NCBI GenBank assembly: GCA_025935735.1
Contig: JAICUS010000124.1
Coordinates: 1-12,285 of the forward strand
Direction of reading: 5' to 3'
DNA from: Solirubrobacteraceae bacterium
GTDB lineage: Bacteria > Actinomycetota > Thermoleophilia > Solirubrobacterales > Solirubrobacteraceae
DNA: 12,285 nt
The translations under genes were made by a program, and so were the position numbers. Shown here piece after piece: positions 1 to 5,621 of this stretch. The notes beneath the pieces are model-generated. The model had not been told where the DNA came from and ran no database searches. It saw nothing but the letters and a program-made list of their open reading frames with translations. Numbering within the stretch: the stretch's first letter is position 1; each line of letters starts with the position of its first letter.

Positions 1-1
1 C

Positions 2-118
2 GACCTGATCCTGGAGCTCTGGGGCGACGCCGGGCGCCACGCCCGCTCGGCGAGCGGCGCGGCCGCGCAGCCGTTCGGCATGCCGGTCGAGGTCGAGGCG
101 GTCGTGGCGCTGGCTTAA
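2..118 (+). CDS. RidA (YjgF/UK114) family protein, C-terminal fragment
   Basis: Only the last 38 codons are in the window; the gene enters from the left edge and ends at TAA 116-118. The visible protein contains GRHARSASG followed by PVEVEAVVAL, which matches the end of RidA/YjgF/YER057c/UK114 proteins, where GRHARSAVGV and a final VEVEA(I/V)V strand are characteristic. RidA proteins deaminate reactive enamine/imine intermediates released by PLP enzymes; many subfamily members lack this activity. The arginine of GRHARS corresponds to the family's substrate-carboxylate-binding arginine, so activity is possible, but the rest of the active site lies outside the window. The family call rests on a short segment. 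Confidence 0.75.
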   Translation, partial: DLILELWGDAGRHARSASGAAAQPFGMPVEVEAVVALA

Positions 119-155
119 CCGAGCCATTACCGATCGCTTGCCGGCCCGCCCGAAC

Positions 156-1415
156 ATGCGGGCCGTGCAGAACGGAAGCGACAACTCGGTCAAGGCGCTG
201 TGGCGCGCGGAGCGGACGGCGCGGTGGTTCTTCGCCGCGCACCTGCAGAGCGCGCTCGGCACCGGCGCCGGCTACGTCGCCCTGCTGGTGCTGGCCTACG
301 ACCGGATCGGCTCCGCCTGGGGCGCGACCGCGGTGCTGCTGGCCGACCTCGCGCCGGCGATGCTGCTCGGGCCGCTGCTCGGCCGCCTGGTCGACCGCAC
401 GAGCCGCCTCGGCTGCGCGCTGGCCGCCGACGCGGTCGGAGCGCTGGCCTTCGCCGCGCTGGCGTTCGTGCCCGGCACGGTGCCGCTGGTGGCGCTCGCG
501 CTGGCCGCGGGCCTCGGGAGCGCGCTGCTGCGCCCCGCGACGGGCGCGCTGCTGCCGGCCGTGGTGGCCGAGGAGCGCCTCGGCGCCGCCAACGCCGTGT
601 TCGGCGCCGTGCGGGAGCTCGGGCAGCTGCTCGGGCCCGTGTGCGCGGCCGGGTTGCTGCTGGCCGGCGGGCCGGGCGTCGTGCTCGTGCTCAACGCGCT
701 CACCTTCGCGGCGTCCTGCGGGATGCTGGCCCGGCTGCGCGGGCACGTCCGGGCGGCGCGGTCCGAGCCCGCCGGCGACGAGCCGGCCGGCGGCGGCGTC
801 CTGCGGCTGCGCCAGGCCCGCCGGCTCATCCTCACCTCGGGCGCGGTCATCTTCACCTGCGGCACGACCAACGTCGCCGAGCTCGTCCTGGCCAAGACCG
901 ACCTGCACGCCGGCGGCACCGGCTTCGGCCTGCTGGTCAGCGCCTACGCCTGCGGCATGCTCGTCGGGTCGCTGCTGGGCAACCTCGACGAGGAAGCCGT
1001 CGTCGTGCGCTATCTGGCGGCGATCGCCGCGCTCGGTCTCGGCCTGCTGGGCAGCGCCGCCGCGCCCACCGTGCCGTTCGCGCTGGTCAGCTTCGCCCTC
1101 GCCGGCGCCGGCAACGGGCTGTTCGTCGTCGTCGGCCGCCTGCTGCTCACCCGCGCCGTGCCCGACGGCCTGCACGGCCGCGCGTTCGGCGTGCTCGACG
1201 CGGTCGACTCCTGGGGCTTCGGCGCCGCCGTCCTGCTCGGCGGGGCGCTCGTCGCCGCCGCCGGCGGCCGGGTCACGTTCGCACTGGCGGGCGCCGCCAC
1301 GCTCTTCGTCCTGGCTCTCGCGGCCGCGGCCGCACGGAACCCGAAGGGAGGTGTCTCATGGGTCGCAAGTGGTACCGCAAGTGGTAATCGCGTCCTCGCC
1401 GACGCCACGGCGTAG
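156..1415 (+). CDS. MFS transporter (EntS/MFS_3-like exporter)
   Basis: A 419-residue integral membrane protein made of long Ala/Leu/Val/Gly segments consistent with 12 transmembrane helices. A basic, Pro/Gly-containing central loop (about residues 200-220) separates two six-helix halves. A motif-A-like GPLLGRLVDR lies at about residues 72-81 between helices 2 and 3. The overall pattern resembles the MFS_3/EntS group of drug or siderophore exporters, but the substrate cannot be read from sequence. The start is uncertain: ATG 156 is taken because the frame opens at TTG 138 with no better signal, and GTG 165 is also possible; none has a Shine-Dalgarno sequence. The last 20 or so codons beyond the final helix lose the GC3 bias of the rest and overlap a 9-codon frame at 1358. 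The stop TAG lies at the base of a hairpin. Confidence 0.85.
   Translation: MRAVQNGSDNSVKALWRAERTARWFFAAHLQSALGTGAGYVALLVLAYDRIGSAWGATAVLLADLAPAMLLGPLLGRLVDRTSRLGCALAADAVGALAFAALAFVPGTVPLVALALAAGLGSALLRPATGALLPAVVAEERLGAANAVFGAVRELGQLLGPVCAAGLLLAGGPGVVLVLNALTFAASCGMLARLRGHVRAARSEPAGDEPAGGGVLRLRQARRLILTSGAVIFTCGTTNVAELVLAKTDLHAGGTGFGLLVSAYACGMLVGSLLGNLDEEAVVVRYLAAIAALGLGLLGSAAAPTVPFALVSFALAGAGNGLFVVVGRLLLTRAVPDGLHGRAFGVLDAVDSWGFGAAVLLGGALVAAAGGRVTFALAGAATLFVLALAAAAARNPKGGVSWVASGTASGNRVLADATA
1346..1353 (+). promoter_or_regulatory. Strong Shine-Dalgarno inside the MFS 3' end
   Basis: GGGAGGTG lies 4 nt before ATG 1358, with the GGAGG core (1347-1351) 6 nt from the ATG. GGAGGTG is fully complementary to the 16S rRNA 3' tail. 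It is among the best ribosome-binding sites in the window, yet it sits inside the coding region of the MFS gene, where it serves no MFS start. It decides the start of the 9-codon frame that follows. Confidence 0.6.
1358..1387 (+). CDS. Putative 9-codon mini-ORF, cationic aromatic peptide MGRKWYRKW
   Basis: ATG 1358 to TAA 1387 encodes MGRKWYRKW in the frame +2 relative to the overlapping MFS gene. Support comes from the sequence only: an optimal Shine-Dalgarno 6 nt upstream, and 8 of 9 codons ending in G/C, whereas the MFS frame over the same bases ends in A/T in 8 of 11 codons. The peptide carries two Arg and two Lys (+4) and three aromatics, with RKW occurring twice. At the DNA level, two 12-mers (1364-1375 and 1376-1387) differ only in the last base, which turns TAC (Tyr) into TAA (stop). 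It could be a bioactive or precursor peptide exported by the MFS, a translational regulatory peptide, or a chance frame. No modifying enzyme (P450, radical SAM, cyclase) is visible nearby. I do not recognise it. Confidence 0.4.
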   Translation: MGRKWYRKW

Positions 1416-1453
1416 CCGGCCGACCGCCGCCTCCGCGCGACGGTCGGCCGGCT
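1414..1453 (+). terminator. 13-bp hairpin at the end of the MFS/mini-ORF unit
   Basis: Positions 1414-1426 (AGCCGGCCGACCG) are exactly complementary to 1441-1453, leaving a 14-nt loop. The left arm begins inside the MFS stop codon. There is no T-tract, so it is not a classical intrinsic terminator, but GC-rich hairpins without U-tails are common at gene ends in high-GC actinobacteria. It separates the MFS unit from the NTF2-like gene 44 nt further on. Confidence 0.6.
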
Positions 1454-1479
1454 GACGCGCCCGCCGCCGGGGCGTTGCC

Positions 1480-1485
1480 TAAGCT
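1480..1485 (+). promoter_or_regulatory. Candidate -10 element TAAGCT
   Basis: TAAGCT fits the actinobacterial TANNNT -10 pattern and ends 11 nt before ATG 1497. A start point about 7 nt downstream would leave a leader of roughly 5 nt, and there is no Shine-Dalgarno before this ATG. Near-leaderless transcription is the simplest reading. No convincing -35 is seen. Confidence 0.45.
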
Positions 1486-1496
1486 CCGCGCCCCCG

Positions 1497-1916
1497 ATGT
1501 CGCGCCCGGAGTACTACGGCAACCCCGCCGGTGTGACGGACGACCTGGAGGTCGTCCGCGCCGTCTACGCGGCCTTCGCGCGCCGGGACATCGCCGGCGC
1601 GCTGCCCTACATCGCCCCCGAGTGCGAGCTGCACGCGTCCGGCACCGCCACGGCGGCCGGCCGCGGCTCGCCCTACCGGGGGCACGACGGCGTCCGGGCC
1701 TACTTCGCGGACGTCGGCGCCGTGTGGGACGAGCTCGTCCTGCACGCCGAGGACTTCCGCGTCGTCCCGGGCTCGGTGATCGTGATCGGCCACGTCACCG
1801 CCTCCCGCGGCGGCGAGCGGATGCGCCGCTCGATCGTCTGGACCTGGCGGCTGCGCGACGGGCTGGCCACGTCCGTCCGGGTGTCGGACCTCGGGCCGCT
1901 CGAGACGCCGGCCTGA
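1497..1916 (+). CDS. NTF2-like / SnoaL-like protein
   Basis: A 139-residue protein with the standard single-domain NTF2-fold layout. An N-terminal helix (DDLEVVRAVYAAFARRD) is followed by a helix leading into the strand region with IAPECELHA, a YRGHDGVRAYF segment typical of SnoaL-like proteins (the Y-x-G-x-x-G turn and helix), then long antiparallel strands ending in WRLRDGLATSVRVS. The fold includes cyclases, hydrolases and isomerases as well as non-enzymatic ligand binders, so no reaction is assigned. There is no signal peptide. ATG 1497 has no Shine-Dalgarno and lies just after a candidate -10. The stop TGA shares its last base with the ATG of the GNAT gene, so the two are probably co-transcribed and translationally coupled. 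Confidence 0.8.
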   Translation: MSRPEYYGNPAGVTDDLEVVRAVYAAFARRDIAGALPYIAPECELHASGTATAAGRGSPYRGHDGVRAYFADVGAVWDELVLHAEDFRVVPGSVIVIGHVTASRGGERMRRSIVWTWRLRDGLATSVRVSDLGPLETPA

Positions 1917-2698
1917 TGGAGATCCGCCGCGCGCTGCCGGGCGACCTCGAGCCCGCCCTGCACGTCATGGCGGACGCGTTCGGCACGGCGTTCCAGGTGC
2001 CGTCGGTGCACACCCTGGTCGCCGGCGCGCCGGGCGGGCACCTGCTCGTGGCGGTCGAGGACGAGGCCGTCGTAGGCACCGCCGCGGCGGTCTCGTTCGG
2101 CTCCACGGGCTGGCTCGGCGGCGTCACCGTGGCGCCCGCGGCGCGCGGGCGGGGCCTGGGCCGGGTGCTCACGGAGGCGGCGCTGGACGCGCTCGGCGAG
2201 CACGAGACGGTGTCGCTGCTGGCCACGCCGGCGGGCCGGCCGATCTACGAGCGGCTGGGCTTCGTGCCCGAGGTCGAGTATCAAGTGTTCACCGCGCCCG
2301 AGGAGCGCCCGCCGGCGCCGGCCGACGGCCTGGTGCCGGCGTCCCGCGACCTCGTCCTCGCGCTCGACCGCGAGGCCACCGGCGAGGACCGCACGCTCGC
2401 GCTGGAGGCCGGCCTGGAGTGCGCGTCAGCCACCCCGGACGGCGCCGGCGTCGTCCTGCGCCCGCCGTGGTCCGCCCGCCCGATCCTCGCCCGCGACCCG
2501 GCGGCCGGCGCCGCCCTGCTGGCGGCCACGCTGGAGCCGGGCCTGCGGCTCGCCGTCCCGGTGGTCAACGCGGCGGCGATGGCCGCGCTGTCGGCGGTCG
2601 CGCGCCCCCAGCGCGGCGCCGTGCGGATGCGCCGGGGCGCGCCGATCGCCTGGCGCCCGGAGCAGGTCTGGGGCGTGTTCGCGCTGTTCTTCGGCTAG
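1916..2698 (+). CDS. GNAT N-acetyltransferase, YitH/HolE-type two-domain
   Basis: A 260-residue cytoplasmic protein. Residues 1-125 form a GNAT domain: the acetyl-CoA pyrophosphate-binding motif VAPAARGRGLG (72-82, the V-x-x-x-x-R-G-x-G-x-G pattern) is followed by the late element PIYERLGF common in GNATs. Residues 150-260 resemble the second domain of YitH/HolE-like acetyltransferases (Acetyltransf_18), with a short segment of conserved type VPVVNAAAMAAL, an RM-x-RG motif near residue 240 and a C-terminal WGVFALFFG end. The acceptor substrate is unknown. ATG 1916 overlaps the preceding TGA by one base (TGATG), indicating translational coupling with the NTF2-like protein. The same frame is open upstream to 1475, but that stretch is antiphase to the NTF2-like gene. 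The 3' end overlaps the convergent gene by 4 nt. Confidence 0.88.
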   Translation: MEIRRALPGDLEPALHVMADAFGTAFQVPSVHTLVAGAPGGHLLVAVEDEAVVGTAAAVSFGSTGWLGGVTVAPAARGRGLGRVLTEAALDALGEHETVSLLATPAGRPIYERLGFVPEVEYQVFTAPEERPPAPADGLVPASRDLVLALDREATGEDRTLALEAGLECASATPDGAGVVLRPPWSARPILARDPAAGAALLAATLEPGLRLAVPVVNAAAMAALSAVARPQRGAVRMRRGAPIAWRPEQVWGVFALFFG

Positions 2699-2701
2699 CC
2701 G
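2692..2701. other. Overlapping convergent stop codons in one CTAG
   Basis: The 10-bp palindrome CGGCTAGCCG contains TAG for the plus-strand GNAT gene (2696-2698) and TAG for the minus-strand 203-aa gene (2697-2695). The two coding regions therefore overlap by 4 nt tail to tail, leaving no room for a terminator between them. Confidence 0.85.
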
Positions 2702-3306
2702 GCGGGGGGCGCCTCGGCGTCGGGCTGCTGCGGCCTGGAGCCGCCGCCCGACAGCAGCCACTCGACCTCCGAGGAGGGGTCGCCGGCGCTCTCGGACGGC
2801 TCGCGGCGCACGTGCAGCAGCCGCTCGCCGCCGAAGCGCACCGTCGACACCGCGTAGGCGGACACCGGCACGCCGTGGCCGCCGGCGAGCCACTCGATGG
2901 TCATCAGCGCCCGCGGGTCATAGCCGCCCGCCACCAGCACCAGCGACGGCGACTGGCTGCCGTCGACCACCTCGAGGTCCTCGTGCACGGCGACCAGCCG
3001 CTCGGTGTCCCACGAGGCCACGTCCGCCGCCGCACCCAGCGCGCGGCCGAGCTGCCACTCCACCGTGTCGCCGGTGAGCAGGATCACCACGACCCGGCGG
3101 CGCGGCTCGTCGAGGCCCAGCAGGTCGATGTAGGGGACGGGCTCGCGCACCAGCAGCCGCACGCCGGTCAGCCCGAGCTCGGCGGCGAAGGCGTCCCAGG
3201 AGGCGGTCACGAGCGTGAGCAGCTCCTCCCGGTCCGGTGTCTCCTGCACCAGGCCCGCCGCCTGGGGGGGCACAAGCGTGCCCGAGGTCTCATCGATGCG
3301 CAGCAC
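2695..3306 (-). CDS. Conserved-looking protein of unknown function (203 aa)
   Basis: A 203-residue soluble protein with no signal peptide or membrane helix. Residues 1-35 are probably helical. The centre, RRRVVVILLTGDTVEWQLGR, leads into a helix (GAAADVASW) and then strands around SLVLVAGGYD and VSAYAVSTVRFG. This alternating alpha/beta order with acidic residues on strand ends recalls PD-(D/E)XK nuclease-like folds, but that is only a hint and no catalytic triad can be assigned. The C-terminal 30 residues are Pro/Gly/Ser-rich and probably disordered. The start is GTG 3306-3304, supported by GGAGGAGGA at 3324-3316. It lies downstream of the MOSC-like gene on the same strand, with a 46-nt gap that holds its own candidate promoter. 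Confidence 0.75.
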   Translation of the reverse strand: MLRIDETSGTLVPPQAAGLVQETPDREELLTLVTASWDAFAAELGLTGVRLLVREPVPYIDLLGLDEPRRRVVVILLTGDTVEWQLGRALGAAADVASWDTERLVAVHEDLEVVDGSQSPSLVLVAGGYDPRALMTIEWLAGGHGVPVSAYAVSTVRFGGERLLHVRREPSESAGDPSSEVEWLLSGGGSRPQQPDAEAPPAG

Positions 3307-3315
3307 TGCGGCGGG

Positions 3316-3324
3316 TCCTCCTCC
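3316..3324 (-). promoter_or_regulatory. Shine-Dalgarno fixing the GTG start of the 203-aa gene
   Basis: On the minus strand GGAGGAGGA precedes GTG 3306 by 9 nt (about 10 nt from the GGAGG core). It is the only good ribosome-binding site near this start and supports GTG over downstream alternatives. Confidence 0.65.
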
Positions 3325-3349
3325 GTGTAAGCGTTGCCTTCCGGGGGCA

Positions 3350-3355
3350 AGCCTA
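3350..3355 (-). promoter_or_regulatory. Candidate -10 TAGGCT for the 203-aa gene
   Basis: On the minus strand TAGGCT overlaps the stop codon TAG (3355-3353) of the MOSC-like gene and lies 43 nt before the GTG start. It is identical to the candidate -10 before the Rho-like gene at 8211. A small inverted repeat TTGCC/GGCAA (3335-3339 and 3346-3350) lies just downstream. No clear -35 is visible. Confidence 0.4.
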
Positions 3356-3934
3356 ACCGAGCGTGACGGTTTCGCCGATGGCGATCCGCCCGGCGATGAC
3401 CACCCGCGTCTCGATCCCCGGCCCGTCGGCGCGCGAGCTGATCAGCCGCAGGCGCACGCCCTCGGCGAACCGCAGCTCGCTCCCGGCCCAGCCGCCGGGC
3501 GGCAGCTCGATCTCCAGCTGCACGTTGACGCCCGCCAGCCGCGCCTCGATGTCCGGCGGCGTCGCGGCCACGACGACCGGCTGCACCTCCACGGGATCGC
3601 GCATGAACTCGATCGCCACCCCGGCGTCCTGCTCGAGGCGGTGGCGCAGACGCGGGTCGCCCCAGCGGTAGCGGCCCTCCCCGCGGGGCGCGTGCACGAT
3701 CGGGTAGGGCGGCATGCGGCCGACGATCGCCCCGTCGGGGTTGAACGGGAACTCGGCCCGCCACGCGGTCAGCCGCGGCGCGTCGTCGGCGGTCAGCGGG
3801 CCGTGCGGGCCGGCCAGCAGGTGCCGGCGGTCGCCGGCCACCCCGCGGTCGTCGACCCGGGTGGTGCGCAGCCGCTCGCCGCCGAGCGGGGTGACCGGCC
3901 AGCGCCAGAGGGACTTCACGGTGCCGGTCGTCAT
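3353..3934 (-). CDS. MOSC N-terminal beta-barrel domain-like protein
   Basis: A 193-residue protein. Its N-terminus (VKSLWRWPVTPLGGERL, then VDDRGVAGDRRHLL) matches the MOSC_N pattern, in which a YPVKS-like motif and a G-x-x-GDR motif occur in the same order. The remainder has strands consistent with a MOSC-like beta-barrel and ends with RVVIAGRIAIGETVTLG. MOSC proteins (MOCOS C-terminus, YcbX, YiiM) handle molybdenum cofactor or sulfur. The conserved Cys of sulfur-carrying MOSC domains is absent, as this protein contains no cysteine, and the length is shorter than YcbX (about 370 aa). An active sulfurase role is therefore unlikely. The frame is open far upstream across glpD, but that is antisense shadow; ATG 3934 is the first sensible start. 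No Shine-Dalgarno is present, and a candidate -10 lies 13 nt upstream. Confidence 0.65.
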   Translation of the reverse strand: MTTGTVKSLWRWPVTPLGGERLRTTRVDDRGVAGDRRHLLAGPHGPLTADDAPRLTAWRAEFPFNPDGAIVGRMPPYPIVHAPRGEGRYRWGDPRLRHRLEQDAGVAIEFMRDPVEVQPVVVAATPPDIEARLAGVNVQLEIELPPGGWAGSELRFAEGVRLRLISSRADGPGIETRVVIAGRIAIGETVTLG

Positions 3935-3967
3935 CGCGCTATGCGGCACGTTAGCCTCAGAAACAGC
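3935..3967. promoter_or_regulatory. 33-bp divergent promoter region, MOSC-like gene / glpD
   Basis: The whole spacer between two divergent ATGs is 33 bp. For glpD, TAGCCT (3952-3957) ends 10 nt before ATG 3968. For the MOSC-like gene, TAACGT (3953-3948 on the minus strand) ends 13 nt before ATG 3934. The two candidate -10 elements overlap, so RNA polymerase could occupy only one at a time. Neither gene has a Shine-Dalgarno, consistent with very short leaders. Confidence 0.45.
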
Positions 3968-5587
3968 ATGCTGCCACGCTCGGACGCCGTGCACGCGCTC
4001 GCGGGGGAGCCGTTCGACGTCCTGGTGATCGGCGGCGGGATCACCGGCGCCGGCGTGGCGCTCGACGCGGCGACCCGCGGCTACAGCGTCGCGCTCGTCG
4101 AGCGCGCGGACTTCGCCTCCGGCACGTCGTCGCGGTCCAGCAAGCTCGTCCACGGCGGGCTGCGCTACCTGCAGAACTTCGACCTCGGCCTGGTCCGCGA
4201 GGCGCTCGTCGAGCGCCAGGTCAACGTCAATCTCGCCCCGCACCTCGTGCGGCCGCTGCGCTTCGTCGTCCCCGCGTTCAACGGCGACCGGCCGGACCGG
4301 GTCGTGGGGATCGGGCTGAATATGTACGACGTGATGGCCCGCCGCCGGCGGCGGGGTCGCGACCGCGACGAGGACTGGAGCCCGGCCCGCCACCGCACGA
4401 TCGGCGGCGCCGAGGTGACCGAGCTCGTGCCCGCGCTGGCCGAGCGGGCGCCGAGCGGCGGCTACCTGTTCTACGACTGCCAGACCGACGACGCCCGGCT
4501 CGTGCTGACCGTGCTGGCCGAGGCCGAGCGCTTCGGCGCGGTGGCCGCCAACCGGGTGGAGGCGCTCGAGCTGACAGAGGGTGGCGCACGGGTGCGAGAC
4601 ATAGAGGCCTGCGTCGAGCTCGAGGTGCTGGCGGCCAACGTGGTCAACGCCACCGGCGTGTGGGCCGACCGGCTGCGGCCGGCCGAGCTGCACGACGAGG
4701 CCGAGGTGCCGGTGATCCGCCCCAGCCGGGGGACCCACATCATCGTCCCCGAGACGGCGCTGCCGGTGGAGGCGGGGACGATCGTCCCGGCCGGCGGCGG
4801 GCGGACGATCTTCGTCCTGCCCTGGCTGGGCCGCACGCTGATCGGGACCACCGACAACGACTACGAGGGCGACCTCGAGCACGTCCGCCCGGCGGCCGAC
4901 GACGTCGCCTACCTGCTGGAGGCGGTCAACGCGTTCTTCGGCGTGGAGCTGGGCGCGGGCGACCTGGCGGGCGCGTTCGCCGGCGTGCGGCCGCTGATCG
5001 CCACCGGCGACCCGCGCAAGTCCGTGGACATCTCGCGCAAGGCGGAACTCTACGAGACCTCGAGCGGGATGATCACCATCACCGGCGGCAAGCTCACCAC
5101 CTGGCGGCGGATGGCCAAGCTGGCCGTCGACCGGATCGTCGAGCGCGAGGGCGCGGAGGCGCCGTGCCACACCGATCGCGTCCCGCTGGGGATGGCGGTC
5201 GCGCCCGAGGACCTGGCGGCGGCGGATCCCGCCGTGCGGGCGCAGCTGGCCGGCCGCTACGGCCACGTCGCCCACGATGTCCTGGCGCTGACCGCGAGCC
5301 GGCCGGAGCTGGCGGAGCCGATCGTCCCCGGGCGGCCCGACCTGCTGGCCGAGGCGCTCCACGCCGCCCGGCGCGAGCAGGCCCGCACGGTCGGGGACGT
5401 GCTGCTGCGGCGCACGCGACTCGGGCTGACCGCGGCGCGGGCGCTGCTGGCCCCGGAGGCCGACGCCGTCGAGCGGGTCGCCGCCGTCCTGGGGGACGAG
5501 CTCGGCTGGGACGCGGCGCGGCGCGGGCGCGAGTGCGCGGCCTTCCGCGAGGAGGCGGCCGCGGAGGGCATCCTCCCCGCACCGTAA
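3968..5587 (+). CDS. glpD: Glycerol-3-phosphate dehydrogenase, FAD-dependent (GlpD)
   Basis: A 539-residue protein, the usual length for aerobic GlpD. It oxidises sn-glycerol 3-phosphate to dihydroxyacetone phosphate, passes electrons via FAD to the quinone pool, and acts at the inner face of the membrane. The N-terminus has the dinucleotide-binding strand and GGGITG loop (22-27), followed by the family signature SGTSSRSSKLVHGGLRYL. Further hallmarks are the late FAD-binding segment GTTDNDYEGD, then GVRPLI and ITGGKLTTWRRMAK, and a C-terminal DAO_C helical domain ending near FREEAAAEGILPAP. An Arg-rich stretch (RRRRRGRDRDE) stands where other GlpDs have a less charged loop. ATG 3968 has no Shine-Dalgarno and sits 10 nt after a candidate -10. 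No glpF or glpK is in the window; the next gene starts 34 nt downstream. Confidence 0.95.
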   Translation: MLPRSDAVHALAGEPFDVLVIGGGITGAGVALDAATRGYSVALVERADFASGTSSRSSKLVHGGLRYLQNFDLGLVREALVERQVNVNLAPHLVRPLRFVVPAFNGDRPDRVVGIGLNMYDVMARRRRRGRDRDEDWSPARHRTIGGAEVTELVPALAERAPSGGYLFYDCQTDDARLVLTVLAEAERFGAVAANRVEALELTEGGARVRDIEACVELEVLAANVVNATGVWADRLRPAELHDEAEVPVIRPSRGTHIIVPETALPVEAGTIVPAGGGRTIFVLPWLGRTLIGTTDNDYEGDLEHVRPAADDVAYLLEAVNAFFGVELGAGDLAGAFAGVRPLIATGDPRKSVDISRKAELYETSSGMITITGGKLTTWRRMAKLAVDRIVEREGAEAPCHTDRVPLGMAVAPEDLAAADPAVRAQLAGRYGHVAHDVLALTASRPELAEPIVPGRPDLLAEALHAARREQARTVGDVLLRRTRLGLTAARALLAPEADAVERVAAVLGDELGWDAARRGRECAAFREEAAAEGILPAP

Positions 5588-5593
5588 CTTTCC

Positions 5594-5618
5594 CGGTGCT
5601 GCCCGGTTGCAGCCACCG
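5594..5618 (+). terminator. Hairpin between glpD and the secreted-protein gene
   Basis: CGGTGCTGC (5594-5602) pairs with 5609-5618 to form 9 bp with one bulged C and a 6-nt loop. No T-tract follows. It ends 3 nt before ATG 5622, so it could equally mask the start of the next gene or act as a weak glpD terminator. Confidence 0.35.
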
Positions 5619-5621
5619 CCG

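Noticed and set aside
1358..1387. Biarylitide or atropopeptide-type RiPP locus
   Set aside because: The aromatic content is suggestive, but such loci need an adjacent P450 and none is in the window. Kept only as an unassigned mini-ORF.
1475..1915. N-terminal extension of the GNAT protein
   Set aside because: The extra 147 codons lie out of frame over the NTF2-like gene and are Arg/Gly-rich shadow. MEIRRALPGD at 1916 is a normal GNAT start.
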